Origin: Clostridia bacterium
GTDB taxonomy: Bacteria; Bacillota; Clostridia; Oscillospirales; RGIG5299
Length of the DNA: 64,000 nt
NCBI GenBank assembly: GCA_017504945.1
Contig: JAFVQJ010000018.1
Span: forward strand, 56,310-120,309
Reading direction: 5' to 3'
Part shown: positions 56,923 through 63,871 of the stretch, in pieces
Layout: the number at the start of each line of letters is the position of its first letter
Position numbering within the stretch: position 1 is the stretch's first letter
Made by a program: the position numbers and the translations under genes
The notes under the pieces: generated by a model
Database searches by the model: none
The model's input: the letters and a program-made list of their open reading frames with translations, nothing else
Told to the model about the DNA's origin: nothing

Positions 56923-57588
56923 ATGTTTAAACACGAAAAGAAACTTTTTCACCCCGTAGAGATAGAAAAGCCCAATCCGCAGTATGCTGTGCTTTTGCAG
57001 GAGCAGCTCGGAGGCGGAAACGGCGAGCTCAAGGCGGCAATGCAGTATATGTCGCAGAGCTTCAGAGTTAAGGATAAGGAGATAAAGGACTTATTCCTCG
57101 ATATCGCCGCCGAGGAGCTGAGCCATATGGAGATGATAGCCCAGACCATAACTCTCTTAAACGGCCACGATGTCGACGTAGATAAGGTCGGTGCAGGCGA
57201 GATACAAACGCACGTTTTGCTGGGACTCAACCCCGGTCTTATCAACTCGTCGGGATACTCGTGGACGGGCGATTACGTTACAGTAACGGGTGATCTCTGT
57301 GCCGATCTTTTAAGTAATATCGCGTCCGAACAGCGTGCAAAGGTGGTCTATCAGTATCTTTACAGACAGATAGAGGATAAAAAGGTAAGAAAGACCGTAG
57401 AATTTCTGCTCGAAAGGGAAGAAGCACACAATCAGATGTTCCGCGATGCCTTTAATAAGGTTATGGAAACAGGCTCTAACAGAGATTTCGGAACCACCGA
57501 GGCGGCGAAGATGTATTTCTCAATGTCCGAACCCGGACCAAACGCCTTTGCAGGTAAAGAGGTCAAGCACACAAAATTTGAAAAATAA
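56923..57588 (+). CDS. Manganese catalase family protein (CotJC-like)
   Basis: 221 residues of ferritin-like four-helix fold: E35 in NGELKAAMQYM, EELSHMEM with E65 and H68, and EREEAHNQMF near 170, the paired E/H ligands of a di-manganese site. It would break down H2O2, or serve as a spore-coat component if CotJC-like. It lacks the C-terminal extension of large Mn catalases. No cotJA/cotJB neighbours. SD AAAAAGGAGAA. Confidence 0.85.
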   Translation: MFKHEKKLFHPVEIEKPNPQYAVLLQEQLGGGNGELKAAMQYMSQSFRVKDKEIKDLFLDIAAEELSHMEMIAQTITLLNGHDVDVDKVGAGEIQTHVLLGLNPGLINSSGYSWTGDYVTVTGDLCADLLSNIASEQRAKVVYQYLYRQIEDKKVRKTVEFLLEREEAHNQMFRDAFNKVMETGSNRDFGTTEAAKMYFSMSEPGPNAFAGKEVKHTKFEK

Positions 57589-57589
57589 A

Positions 57590-57615
57590 AAAACGCCCGA
57601 GATATCGGGCGTTTT
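57590..57615. terminator. Bidirectional terminator between Mn catalase and glnA
   Basis: Stem AAAACGCCCGA / TCGGGCGTTTT with loop GATA, between convergent genes; A-run upstream and T-rich downstream. Confidence 0.9.
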
Positions 57616-57622
57616 ACTTTTA

Positions 57623-59047
57623 TTAAAGATTGTAGTATTTATCAAACTCTGCAGGATGGGGAATGGTTGAAAGCTGACGGCACTCCTCGCGCTTTGATTT
57701 GATGAAGTTGTTTATAAGCTCCTCGGGGAATACACCGCCTGCGGTGAGGTAATCGTGATCTGCCTCCAAGGCATCAAGAGCATCCTCAAGGCATACGGGA
57801 AGACCCTTGAGCTTTGCCTTCTCCTCGGGAGGAAGGTTGTAAAGGTTTACGTCGTAGGGACCCCAACCGTTTGCGTGAGGATCGATCTTGTTCTTTACAC
57901 CGTCGATACCTGCCATGAGAATTGCCGCAAAGCAGAAATAGGGGTTGCAGGTAGCATCGGGGTTTCGAAGCTCAAAGCGACGCTTTGCGGGCGATTTGGC
58001 ATAAGCGGGAATTCTGATAACTGCACTGCGGTTAGAGGTTGCGTAACCGACGGTAACGGGAGCCTCGTAGCCGGGTATAAGTCTCTTAAATGAGTTGGTG
58101 CTGGGGTTTGTAAGAGCGCAAAGAGAAGCAATGTGCTTGAGTAATCCGCCCATAAAGTAGTGTGCGGTCTCGCTGAGGTGAGAGTAACCGTTGTCATCGG
58201 AGAAAACGGGCTCGCCGTCCTTGAGGAGAAGCATATGAACGTGCATACCGCTTCCTGCCTCGCCGTAGATGGGCTTGGGCATAAAGGTTGCGGTCTTGCC
58301 GTTTTTGAGAGCGGTATTGTGAATGATGTATTTTATCATCATCGAAGCGTCAGCCATCTTGGACATCTGACCGAGCTGAGGCTCTATCTCAAACTGACCT
58401 GAAGCGGCGACCTCGGGATGATGGTAGTTTATTTCAATACCTGCATCCTTCATATACATACACATTTCGCTGCGGCACTCGTAAGAGGTGTCGAAGGGCT
58501 TTGCGATGTGATAGGCCTTCTGCTTTGCAACGACACAGCCTTTTCCCTCGACTGCGCTGTTCCAATAGGACTGCTGAGTGTCAACGTTAAATCCAACGCT
58601 GTTGGGCGAGACCTCCCAACCAACCTGATCGAAGAGATAAAACTCAAATTCGGGCAAAACAAGCATAGTATCTGCAATGCCGCTGTCCTTAAGATATTTT
58701 TCTGCGGCAATAACGATGTTTCTCGGATACTGTGCAAGAGGACGGTTCTCGGGATTGTCGATTATCATCGCGTTACCCGTCATTGAAAGGGTGGGGATAT
58801 CGCAGAAGGGATCGATAACTGCTGTATCAGGGTCGGGAATAAAGACCATATCGCTCTTTTCAACCACAGCGTAGCCGTAGTTGGAGGCATCGAAACCGAT
58901 ACCGCTTTTCATAGTGTCCTCTGAAAAGTTCTCGGCAGGGATGGTAACATGGCGGAATTGACCGTTGATATCAACCATTTTGAAATCAACCATCTTGATA
59001 CCGTTCTTTTTGATAATATCAAGAATGTCTTTAACTGTTTTTGCCAT
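57623..59047 (-). CDS. glnA: Glutamine synthetase, type I
   Basis: ATP-dependent glutamine synthesis from glutamate and ammonia. 474 residues from the ATG at 59047 (AGGAG about 9 nt upstream). Motifs in order: FDASNYGYAVVEKSD near 50, the latch/metal region PEFEFYLFDQ near 128, HHPEVAASGQFEIEP near 215, the ATP-site MPKPIYGEAGSGMHVH near 258, and ATSNRSAVIRIP near 338. No adenylylation Tyr motif obvious. glnN (type III) is 2.5 kb away on the other strand. Confidence 0.95.
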   Translation of the reverse strand: MAKTVKDILDIIKKNGIKMVDFKMVDINGQFRHVTIPAENFSEDTMKSGIGFDASNYGYAVVEKSDMVFIPDPDTAVIDPFCDIPTLSMTGNAMIIDNPENRPLAQYPRNIVIAAEKYLKDSGIADTMLVLPEFEFYLFDQVGWEVSPNSVGFNVDTQQSYWNSAVEGKGCVVAKQKAYHIAKPFDTSYECRSEMCMYMKDAGIEINYHHPEVAASGQFEIEPQLGQMSKMADASMMIKYIIHNTALKNGKTATFMPKPIYGEAGSGMHVHMLLLKDGEPVFSDDNGYSHLSETAHYFMGGLLKHIASLCALTNPSTNSFKRLIPGYEAPVTVGYATSNRSAVIRIPAYAKSPAKRRFELRNPDATCNPYFCFAAILMAGIDGVKNKIDPHANGWGPYDVNLYNLPPEEKAKLKGLPVCLEDALDALEADHDYLTAGGVFPEELINNFIKSKREECRQLSTIPHPAEFDKYYNL

Positions 59048-59089
59048 TAAACACAACTCCTAACGGAAAAAAATTTTATTACAAATTAT

Positions 59090-59118
59090 ATTATAACATT
59101 TTCTTGCATTTCCGTCAA
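59090..59118 (-). promoter_or_regulatory. SigA promoter of glnA
   Basis: Minus strand: TTGACG (59113-59118), 17-nt spacer, TATAAT (59090-59095), about 43 nt before the ATG. Confidence 0.82.
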
Positions 59119-59140
59119 TAATTCTAAATAAAAAATATCA

Positions 59141-59176
59141 AAAAAAAGACCGACCTGCAAAAAGCAAGTCGGTCTT
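59141..59176 (-). terminator. Orphan minus-strand terminator between glnA promoter and hairpin array
   Basis: 13-bp stem (59146-59158 with 59164-59176, one C/A mismatch), loop A5, followed on the minus strand by T7. No gene on the minus strand lies between it and the tRNA-Pro gene, whose own terminator is at 59416-59452. It brackets the hairpin array on its other side. Confidence 0.75.
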
Positions 59177-59243
59177 GTCTATGTGCTACAAAAAAGATAT
59201 TTTTGCCGTTTTTGCAATAAGGATTCAAACTCAAACACAAAAT

Positions 59244-59413
59244 CACGGCATAGCCGTGGATATCATCAATTCCGAAGGAATTGCATATCATCAAAGCGGA
59301 ACGCTTTGTATATCATCATTGCTAAAGAGAATACAGCCTGCGGCTGATGATATGCACCTTCGGTGATGAGATACACGCTAACGCGTGATGATATACCATT
59401 GCTTTCGCAATGG
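59244..59413 (-). repeat. tRNA-linked array of seven short hairpins with TATATCATC spacers
   Basis: Seven perfect inverted repeats with 3-4 nt loops: 59244-59258, 59268-59282, 59293-59307, 59334-59346, 59355-59365, 59374-59387, 59396-59413. They are separated by 8-10 nt spacers. Read on the plus strand, spacers in the first half are GATATCATC/GCATATCATC/GTATATCATC and in the second half ATGATATG/ATGAGATA/ATGATATA, so the array has a dyad around 59311-59333. Each hairpin has its own stem sequence. It starts two bases after the tRNA-Pro terminator. No ORF. The rest of 59177-59243 holds nothing recognisable. Confidence 0.9.
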
Positions 59414-59415
59414 AT

Positions 59416-59452
59416 AAAAAAATTCGACAAGTCGAAACTTGTCGAATTTTTT
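59416..59452 (-). terminator. Terminator of tRNA-Pro
   Basis: Minus strand: 11-bp stem AATTCGACAAG / CTTGTCGAATT with loop TTTCGA, followed by T7. It begins right after the tRNA 3' end. Confidence 0.92.
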
Positions 59453-59454
59453 GG

Positions 59455-59528
59455 TCCGAGTGACAGGAGTCGAACCTGCGGCCTCTTGAACCCCATTCAA
59501 GCGCGCTACCAAGCTGCGCTACACCCGG
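59455..59528 (-). tRNA. tRNA-Pro (GGG anticodon)
   Basis: 74-nt cloverleaf on the minus strand: acceptor CCGGGTG / CACTCGG, D-arm GCGC...GCGC, anticodon stem CTTGA / TCAAG with loop ATGGGGT (anticodon GGG), T-arm GCAGG-TTCGACT-CCTGT. CCA is not encoded, so it needs the cca product. Confidence 0.95.
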
Positions 59529-59558
59529 ATATTACACGCTATTTTCAAGCGCCAAATT

Positions 59559-59587
59559 ATTTTAACTCAAAATCGGCGTTTTGTCAA
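59559..59587 (-). promoter_or_regulatory. SigA promoter of tRNA-Pro
   Basis: Minus strand: TTGACA (59582-59587), 17-nt spacer, TAAAAT (59559-59564), about 30 nt before the mature 5' end. Confidence 0.85.
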
Positions 59588-59606
59588 GCCTTAATTTGAA
59601 TAAAAA

Positions 59607-60809
59607 TTATTTTTTTGTAATATTTCCTATCACCGTGCCGTCGCGGTACTTCTTGGGCGACATCGACGTGTATTTTTTAAATACCTTCGTGAAATAGCTT
59701 TGATCCTCAAAGCCGCAGAGAAGGGCAATGTCAACGAGCGGGATCGATTTATCGGAAAGCAGACGCTTTGCATACTTGATCTTAATGTAATTTATGTAAT
59801 CGAATATGCTCTTTCCCGTTTGCTCCTTGAATATCTTGCAAAAGGACGACCTGCTCAAATAAACGTGACTGCAAACGTCGTTTATGGATATCTTGTCGGA
59901 AATATGCTCGCGAATATACCTGACGGCTTTATAGACTGAATCGGAATACTTGATATGACTGAAGTTGAAGATATAGTCGGTATATTTGTGAATAATGGCT
60001 CCCGAAACCCTGTAAAGCGCGTCGGTGTCATCACAGCGCTCGATCTCCTGGATATAGCTGTTATTAAATAAGAACAGCTCGTTGAGATTTCCTCCGGCGT
60101 CTATTGACGAGCGTGAAAGAACTACGATAAGCTCGGTAATACGTGTTTTCATATCCTCAAAGCTGAAATATCCCGAGAGGAAAATATGTCCCAAAAGCTC
60201 GTTTATGAGAGCAAGAGCCCCCTCCTGATCGTGTTCCGCTATAAGATCGTGTATCTGCGACTCGTATTTTATGGGATAACTGTAGGCGTCGTTGCTCAGT
60301 TTTTCCTCATAAAGCTTATTTAAAACGTAATCGTTGCTTATATGTGAAACGGACACTGAAGCACTGCTATCCGAAACGGAAACGGCAAGATGCCTTAAAA
60401 TCTCCGAAACGGAGCTTGCCTGCGACGTTGTGATGCATGGAAGCGAGCGGATAATACCTTCGTGGGTGTTTTTATCGTCAAGGGAAAAAACGGTATCGTC
60501 GTAATCACCCATGACGGAGGGACCGATTGCTATTCCTCCCACACATTCGTCGTCCTCCACGATAGGAGAAATACAGAAAACGAGACCGAGCGCGCAGTAG
60601 TAAATATATTTGCCTCCCCAACGGCAAGCCTCGTTAAGACCGTAAAGATGGGTATTTATCGCGTTGCATTTAAGCGAGCAATTATCACAACAAAAACAAC
60701 CGCAGGGAAAGCTGAGGTTGTTTTTATCAATTATAAACGAATTCAGATTTGTTATATCGCTTAACGACCTGCAGATGCCGTCGGCAGCCGATAAAATCTC
60801 TTTTTTCAA
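59607..60809 (-). CDS. AraC-family transcription regulator with PocR-type sensory domain
   Basis: About 400 residues if the TTG at 60809 is used (SD GGTGA six bases upstream, the same layout as cca); longer alternatives to 60857 run through the structured leader. The N-terminal PocR domain carries CGCFCCDNCSLKCNAIN (Cys-rich) and GGKYIYYCALGLVFCISPI; the C-terminal ~100 residues are two HTH units (ISINDVCSHVYLSRSSFCKIFKE and VDIALLCGFEDQSYFTKVFKKY). PocR domains sense small molecules such as 1,2-propanediol in some members; the ligand here is unknown. Divergent and unlinked to any pdu or eut gene in this window. Confidence 0.88.
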   Translation of the reverse strand: MKKEILSAADGICRSLSDITNLNSFIIDKNNLSFPCGCFCCDNCSLKCNAINTHLYGLNEACRWGGKYIYYCALGLVFCISPIVEDDECVGGIAIGPSVMGDYDDTVFSLDDKNTHEGIIRSLPCITTSQASSVSEILRHLAVSVSDSSASVSVSHISNDYVLNKLYEEKLSNDAYSYPIKYESQIHDLIAEHDQEGALALINELLGHIFLSGYFSFEDMKTRITELIVVLSRSSIDAGGNLNELFLFNNSYIQEIERCDDTDALYRVSGAIIHKYTDYIFNFSHIKYSDSVYKAVRYIREHISDKISINDVCSHVYLSRSSFCKIFKEQTGKSIFDYINYIKIKYAKRLLSDKSIPLVDIALLCGFEDQSYFTKVFKKYTSMSPKKYRDGTVIGNITKK

Positions 60810-60825
60810 AAAATCACCAAAATAG

Positions 60826-60942
60826 TACCCGCCGCGCCGTGTGATAGGCAAATTCAAAAACCCGAAAAAGAATCAGGCGGGTAACGGTCCCGTAAACATC
60901 GGGCTTCCAACGTCCTGCAAGCAGGGAGGCCTGCGCACACAG
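60826..60942 (-). ncRNA. Candidate structured RNA / leader before the AraC-PocR gene
   Basis: Minus strand, 5' to 3': CTGTGTG (60936-60942) pairs with CACACGG (60837-60843); inside, CAGGC pairs with GCCTG, and two local hairpins CCTG-CTTG-CAGG and CCCG-ATGTTTA-CGGG form. A rival helix, TACCCGCC with GGCGGGTA (ending at 60826), cannot coexist with the CAGGC/GCCTG pairing and ends a few bases before the SD GGTGA. This is riboswitch-like. Some words recall 6S RNA, but the length (~120 nt) is short for it. No B12 box. Confidence 0.45.
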
Positions 60943-61023
60943 TATACGGAGTATATTACCCTGAATTTGAATGTTTGTTAGTTTTGATTTGCTTAATATC
61001 ATCACCAACGAAGCAGGAAAAAA

Positions 61024-61347
61024 TCAGTTCTGAAGATCGTATTCGCCGTTGAGATCCTCGTTAAATGCGGCAACTACTGCGTCAAATTCATCGTCGTCGT
61101 CAATGGTGGAGTAATACTCCTCGTTGTTTTCCTCGTCGGTGTCAACGCGTAAAACGACGTATTCGCCGTCCTCGTTGTCGCTGCCGTCCTCGTTTATGGG
61201 AATAAGAGCAATGTAGGTGTTGCCGTTTAATTCAAGAGCGTCAAGCACCTCGAAATCCTGCTCGTTTCCGTCGTCGTCGGTAAGAGAAATAAGATCGGGA
61301 GAAAAATCCTCGTCCTCGTCGAATCTGTTTTTGATATCGTCAGCCAT
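61024..61347 (-). CDS. DUF1292 family acidic protein
   Basis: 107 residues, very acidic, with the DUF1292 core ISLTDDDGNEQDFEVLDALELNGNTYIALIPI followed by EEYVVLRV-like strands and a D/E-rich end. The YrzB-type proteins are cytosolic and of unknown role. SD GAAAGGAGC. Usually found with ruvX and IreB, neither of which is here. The 214-nt gap after it holds the structured leader. Confidence 0.87.
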   Translation of the reverse strand: MADDIKNRFDEDEDFSPDLISLTDDDGNEQDFEVLDALELNGNTYIALIPINEDGSDNEDGEYVVLRVDTDEENNEEYYSTIDDDDEFDAVVAAFNEDLNGEYDLQN

Positions 61348-61376
61348 TGTAAAAGCTCCTTTCGGTTTATAGATAT

Positions 61377-61405
61377 ATTTTACTATTTTATTTCAATTAA
61401 GTCAA
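61377..61405 (-). promoter_or_regulatory. SigA promoter of the DUF1292 gene
   Basis: Minus strand: TTGACT (61400-61405), 17-nt spacer, TAAAAT (61377-61382), divergent from the glnN promoter. Confidence 0.65.
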
Positions 61406-61438
61406 TAGAGAAGACAGCTATTATTTTTAATAATTCTA

Positions 61439-61468
61439 TTGACAATATTCGCGCATTGTTGATATAAT
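61439..61468 (+). promoter_or_regulatory. SigA promoter of glnN
   Basis: TTGACA (61439-61444), 18-nt spacer, TATAAT (61463-61468). Transcription would begin about 61475, only a dozen bases before an attenuator hairpin. Confidence 0.82.
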
Positions 61469-61486
61469 ATAAGCCGATCACCGAGG

Positions 61487-61524
61487 ACGCTGTCGCAATA
61501 ATGCAGACGGTGTTTTGTTTTTTT
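61487..61524 (+). terminator. Transcription attenuator in the glnN leader
   Basis: Hairpin of 61487-61513: an 8-bp stem ACGCTGTC / GACGGTGT with two G-U pairs, a bulged A, and a 3-bp tip GCA-ATAA-TGC, then TTTTGTTTTTTT. It ends 27 nt before the glnN ATG and after only a short leader, so unless blocked it would stop transcription of glnN. No adjacent gene explains an ordinary terminator here. Confidence 0.75.
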
Positions 61525-61551
61525 GATTATTAAACTCCGAGGAGTAGCGAT

Positions 61552-63642
61552 ATGGCTAAGAAAACGGTTTCAGAATATTTCGGCGAACAGGTCTTTAACG
61601 ACGCGGTAATGAAGGAAAGATTACCTGAAAGCGTCTATAACAGCCTGCAAAAGACGATACGTGAGGGCGCTCATATTGAGAACGACGTCGCCTCCGTCGT
61701 TGCCGAAGCAATGAAAGATTGGGCAATAGAAAAGGGCGCGACACATTATACCCATTGGTTTCAGCCCATGACAGGTATAACCGCCGAGAAGCACGACGCC
61801 TTTATAGTCCCTGCAGACGGCGGCAGAGTAATAATGGAATTTCACGCCAAGGAGCTTATAAAGGGTGAGTCCGATGCTTCAAGCTTCCCCTCGGGCGGAC
61901 TTCGTGCCACCTTTGAGGCAAGAGGCTACACCGTTTGGGATCCCACCTCATACGCCTTTGTGCGCGACGGTACTCTTTATATCCCCACCGCGTTTTGCTC
62001 ATATTCGGGCGAAGCGCTTGATATGAAAACTCCCTTGATGCGCTCAAACGAGGCGATAAACAGGGAAGCGCTTCGCGTTTTAAAATTCTTTGATGACGAT
62101 GCGCCCAAGCGCGTATACGCCACCGTCGGCGCAGAACAGGAGTATTTCCTCGTAGATAAAAGATCATTTATGGCACGAAAGGATCTTCGCTTCACCGGAA
62201 GAACTCTTTTCGGAGCCAAGCCTCCGAAGGGTCAGGAGCTTGAGGATCACTATTTCGGAAATATAAAAGAGCGTGTTGCGGCATTTATGAAGGAGGTCGA
62301 CGTTGAGCTTTGGCGACTCGGAGTTTATGCAAAGACCAAGCATAACGAGGTAGCTCCCGCACAGCACGAGCTTGCCCCCGTATTCTCGCTCTCAACGGTA
62401 GCCGCCGACCATAATCAGCTTATAATGGACGTTTTAAAGAAGGTTGCAGAACGTCAGGACCTTGTTTGTCTGCTTCACGAAAAGCCCTTTGCAGAGATAA
62501 ACGGCTCGGGTAAGCACAATAACTGGTCGTTAAATACCGATACCGGCGTTCGTATATTCAAACCCGGAAAAACTCCCGAAAAAAACTATAAATTCCTGCT
62601 TTTCGTTGCAGCCATTATAAAGGCTGTCGATAAATATGCCGATATACTCAAGGCGTCGGTCTCAACCGCCGCAAACGATCAGCGTCTCGGCGGAAACGAG
62701 GCACCGCCCTCGATAATTTCCATTTACCTCGGAAACTACCTTGAGGCGATTTTCGAGGCAATATCCAAGGGCGATAACTTCGAACACGTTTCTTCAACCT
62801 ATTTAGGAACGGGCGTTGAAAGCATTCCTCTCTTCAAAAGAGATACCTTCGACAGAAACCGCACCTCACCCTTTGCCTATACGGGCAATAAATTTGAATT
62901 CAGAATGGGCGGCTCGTCACAGTCGGTTTCGGGAAGTATCGCCGTTATCAACACCATCGTAGCGGACGCTCTCTCCGATTTCGCCGACAGACTTGAAAAG
63001 GCAGAGGATCCCGAGGCAGAGAAGATCGCCTTGATCCGCGACAGCTATAACGAGCATAAGCGCGTTGTCTTTAACAGCAATAACTATTCGGAGGAGTGGC
63101 TTAACGAAGCAGAGGCAAGAGGACTTCAAAACCTCAAAAACTCTGTTGAGAGCTATAACGCCTATATAAATCCCAAAAATATCGCACTTTTTGAAAAGCA
63201 TAAGATATTTACCGAGGCAGAGCTTCACGCCAGATACGAAATATACCTCGACATTTATTCAAAAACTGTAAAGATAGAAGCCCTTACAATGCTTGATATG
63301 GCTAAAAAAGAGATATTGCCCGCAGTTTTGAAATATGAAAATAAGCTGCTTGACAATCTCAATATGAAGATGAAAGCCTATGTCTCCAACAGTATTGATA
63401 CAAAGAGGTTTACCGATTACGATATGCTTTACTGCGAGGCGGTAAACGCCGTTTCGGAACTTGAAAACTGTCTTTCGGCAGCAGACGGAATTTCCGAGGT
63501 CTATGAAAAGGCGACCTTCTATTCTGAAAACATACTCAACGCAATGAAAAATCTCCGCACTGTGTGCGATAAGCTCGAAACCCTGACCGACGAAAAGGCG
63601 TGGCCCTTCCCGACTTATAGCGAGCTTTTGTTTAACGTATAA
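61552..63642 (+). CDS. glnN: Glutamine synthetase, type III
   Basis: 696 residues, the large GSIII form found in Bacteroides, cyanobacteria and Clostridia. N-terminal TVSEYFGEQVFNDAVMKERLP, ATP-grasp-like core motifs FPSGGLRATFEARGYTVWDPTS near 105 and YATVGAEQEYFLVDK near 190, HNEVAPAQHELAPVFS near 265, KHNNWSLNTDTG near 323 and NRTSPFAYTGNKFEFR near 437. Makes glutamine from glutamate and ammonia. SD GAGGAG. Regulated by a leader attenuator (separate entry). Confidence 0.95.
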   Translation: MAKKTVSEYFGEQVFNDAVMKERLPESVYNSLQKTIREGAHIENDVASVVAEAMKDWAIEKGATHYTHWFQPMTGITAEKHDAFIVPADGGRVIMEFHAKELIKGESDASSFPSGGLRATFEARGYTVWDPTSYAFVRDGTLYIPTAFCSYSGEALDMKTPLMRSNEAINREALRVLKFFDDDAPKRVYATVGAEQEYFLVDKRSFMARKDLRFTGRTLFGAKPPKGQELEDHYFGNIKERVAAFMKEVDVELWRLGVYAKTKHNEVAPAQHELAPVFSLSTVAADHNQLIMDVLKKVAERQDLVCLLHEKPFAEINGSGKHNNWSLNTDTGVRIFKPGKTPEKNYKFLLFVAAIIKAVDKYADILKASVSTAANDQRLGGNEAPPSIISIYLGNYLEAIFEAISKGDNFEHVSSTYLGTGVESIPLFKRDTFDRNRTSPFAYTGNKFEFRMGGSSQSVSGSIAVINTIVADALSDFADRLEKAEDPEAEKIALIRDSYNEHKRVVFNSNNYSEEWLNEAEARGLQNLKNSVESYNAYINPKNIALFEKHKIFTEAELHARYEIYLDIYSKTVKIEALTMLDMAKKEILPAVLKYENKLLDNLNMKMKAYVSNSIDTKRFTDYDMLYCEAVNAVSELENCLSAADGISEVYEKATFYSENILNAMKNLRTVCDKLETLTDEKAWPFPTYSELLFNV

Positions 63643-63644
63643 TA

Positions 63645-63672
63645 AAAAGCCCCGAATTGCTCGGGGCTTTAA
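63645..63672 (+). terminator. Terminator of glnN
   Basis: Stem AAAGCCCCGA / TCGGGGCTTT with loop ATTGC, followed by AAAATT; the T-run is inside the stem end. Terminates glnN ahead of the tRNA promoter. Confidence 0.8.
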
Positions 63673-63704
63673 AATTAAAAAGAAAAATATTTTTGCAAAA
63701 ATGA

Positions 63705-63733
63705 TTGACAAATGCTTTGAAATAGTCTATAAT
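63705..63733 (+). promoter_or_regulatory. SigA promoter of tRNA-Arg
   Basis: TTGACA (63705-63710), 17-nt spacer, TATAAT (63728-63733), perfect hexamers, 16 nt before the tRNA 5' end. Confidence 0.93.
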
Positions 63734-63749
63734 ATTCAAAGTCAAAAAT

Positions 63750-63826
<77 letters not shown>

Positions 63827-63869
63827 AAAAAGAACGAACTTTTGTCTACCAAAAGTTCGTTCTTTTTTT
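63827..63869 (+). terminator. Terminator of tRNA-Arg
   Basis: Long stem AGAACGAACTTTTG / CAAAAGTTCGTTCT with loop TCTAC, then T7. It starts at the tRNA 3' end, as for tRNA-Pro. Confidence 0.93.
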
Positions 63870-63871
63870 AT

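Noticed and set aside
59244..59413. The hairpin array as a CRISPR
   Set aside because: The conserved parts are only 8-10 nt, the variable parts are self-complementary, and there is no cas gene.
60826..60960. Cobalamin riboswitch before the PocR-type regulator
   Set aside because: No B12-box or the long conserved core; only local hairpins are seen.
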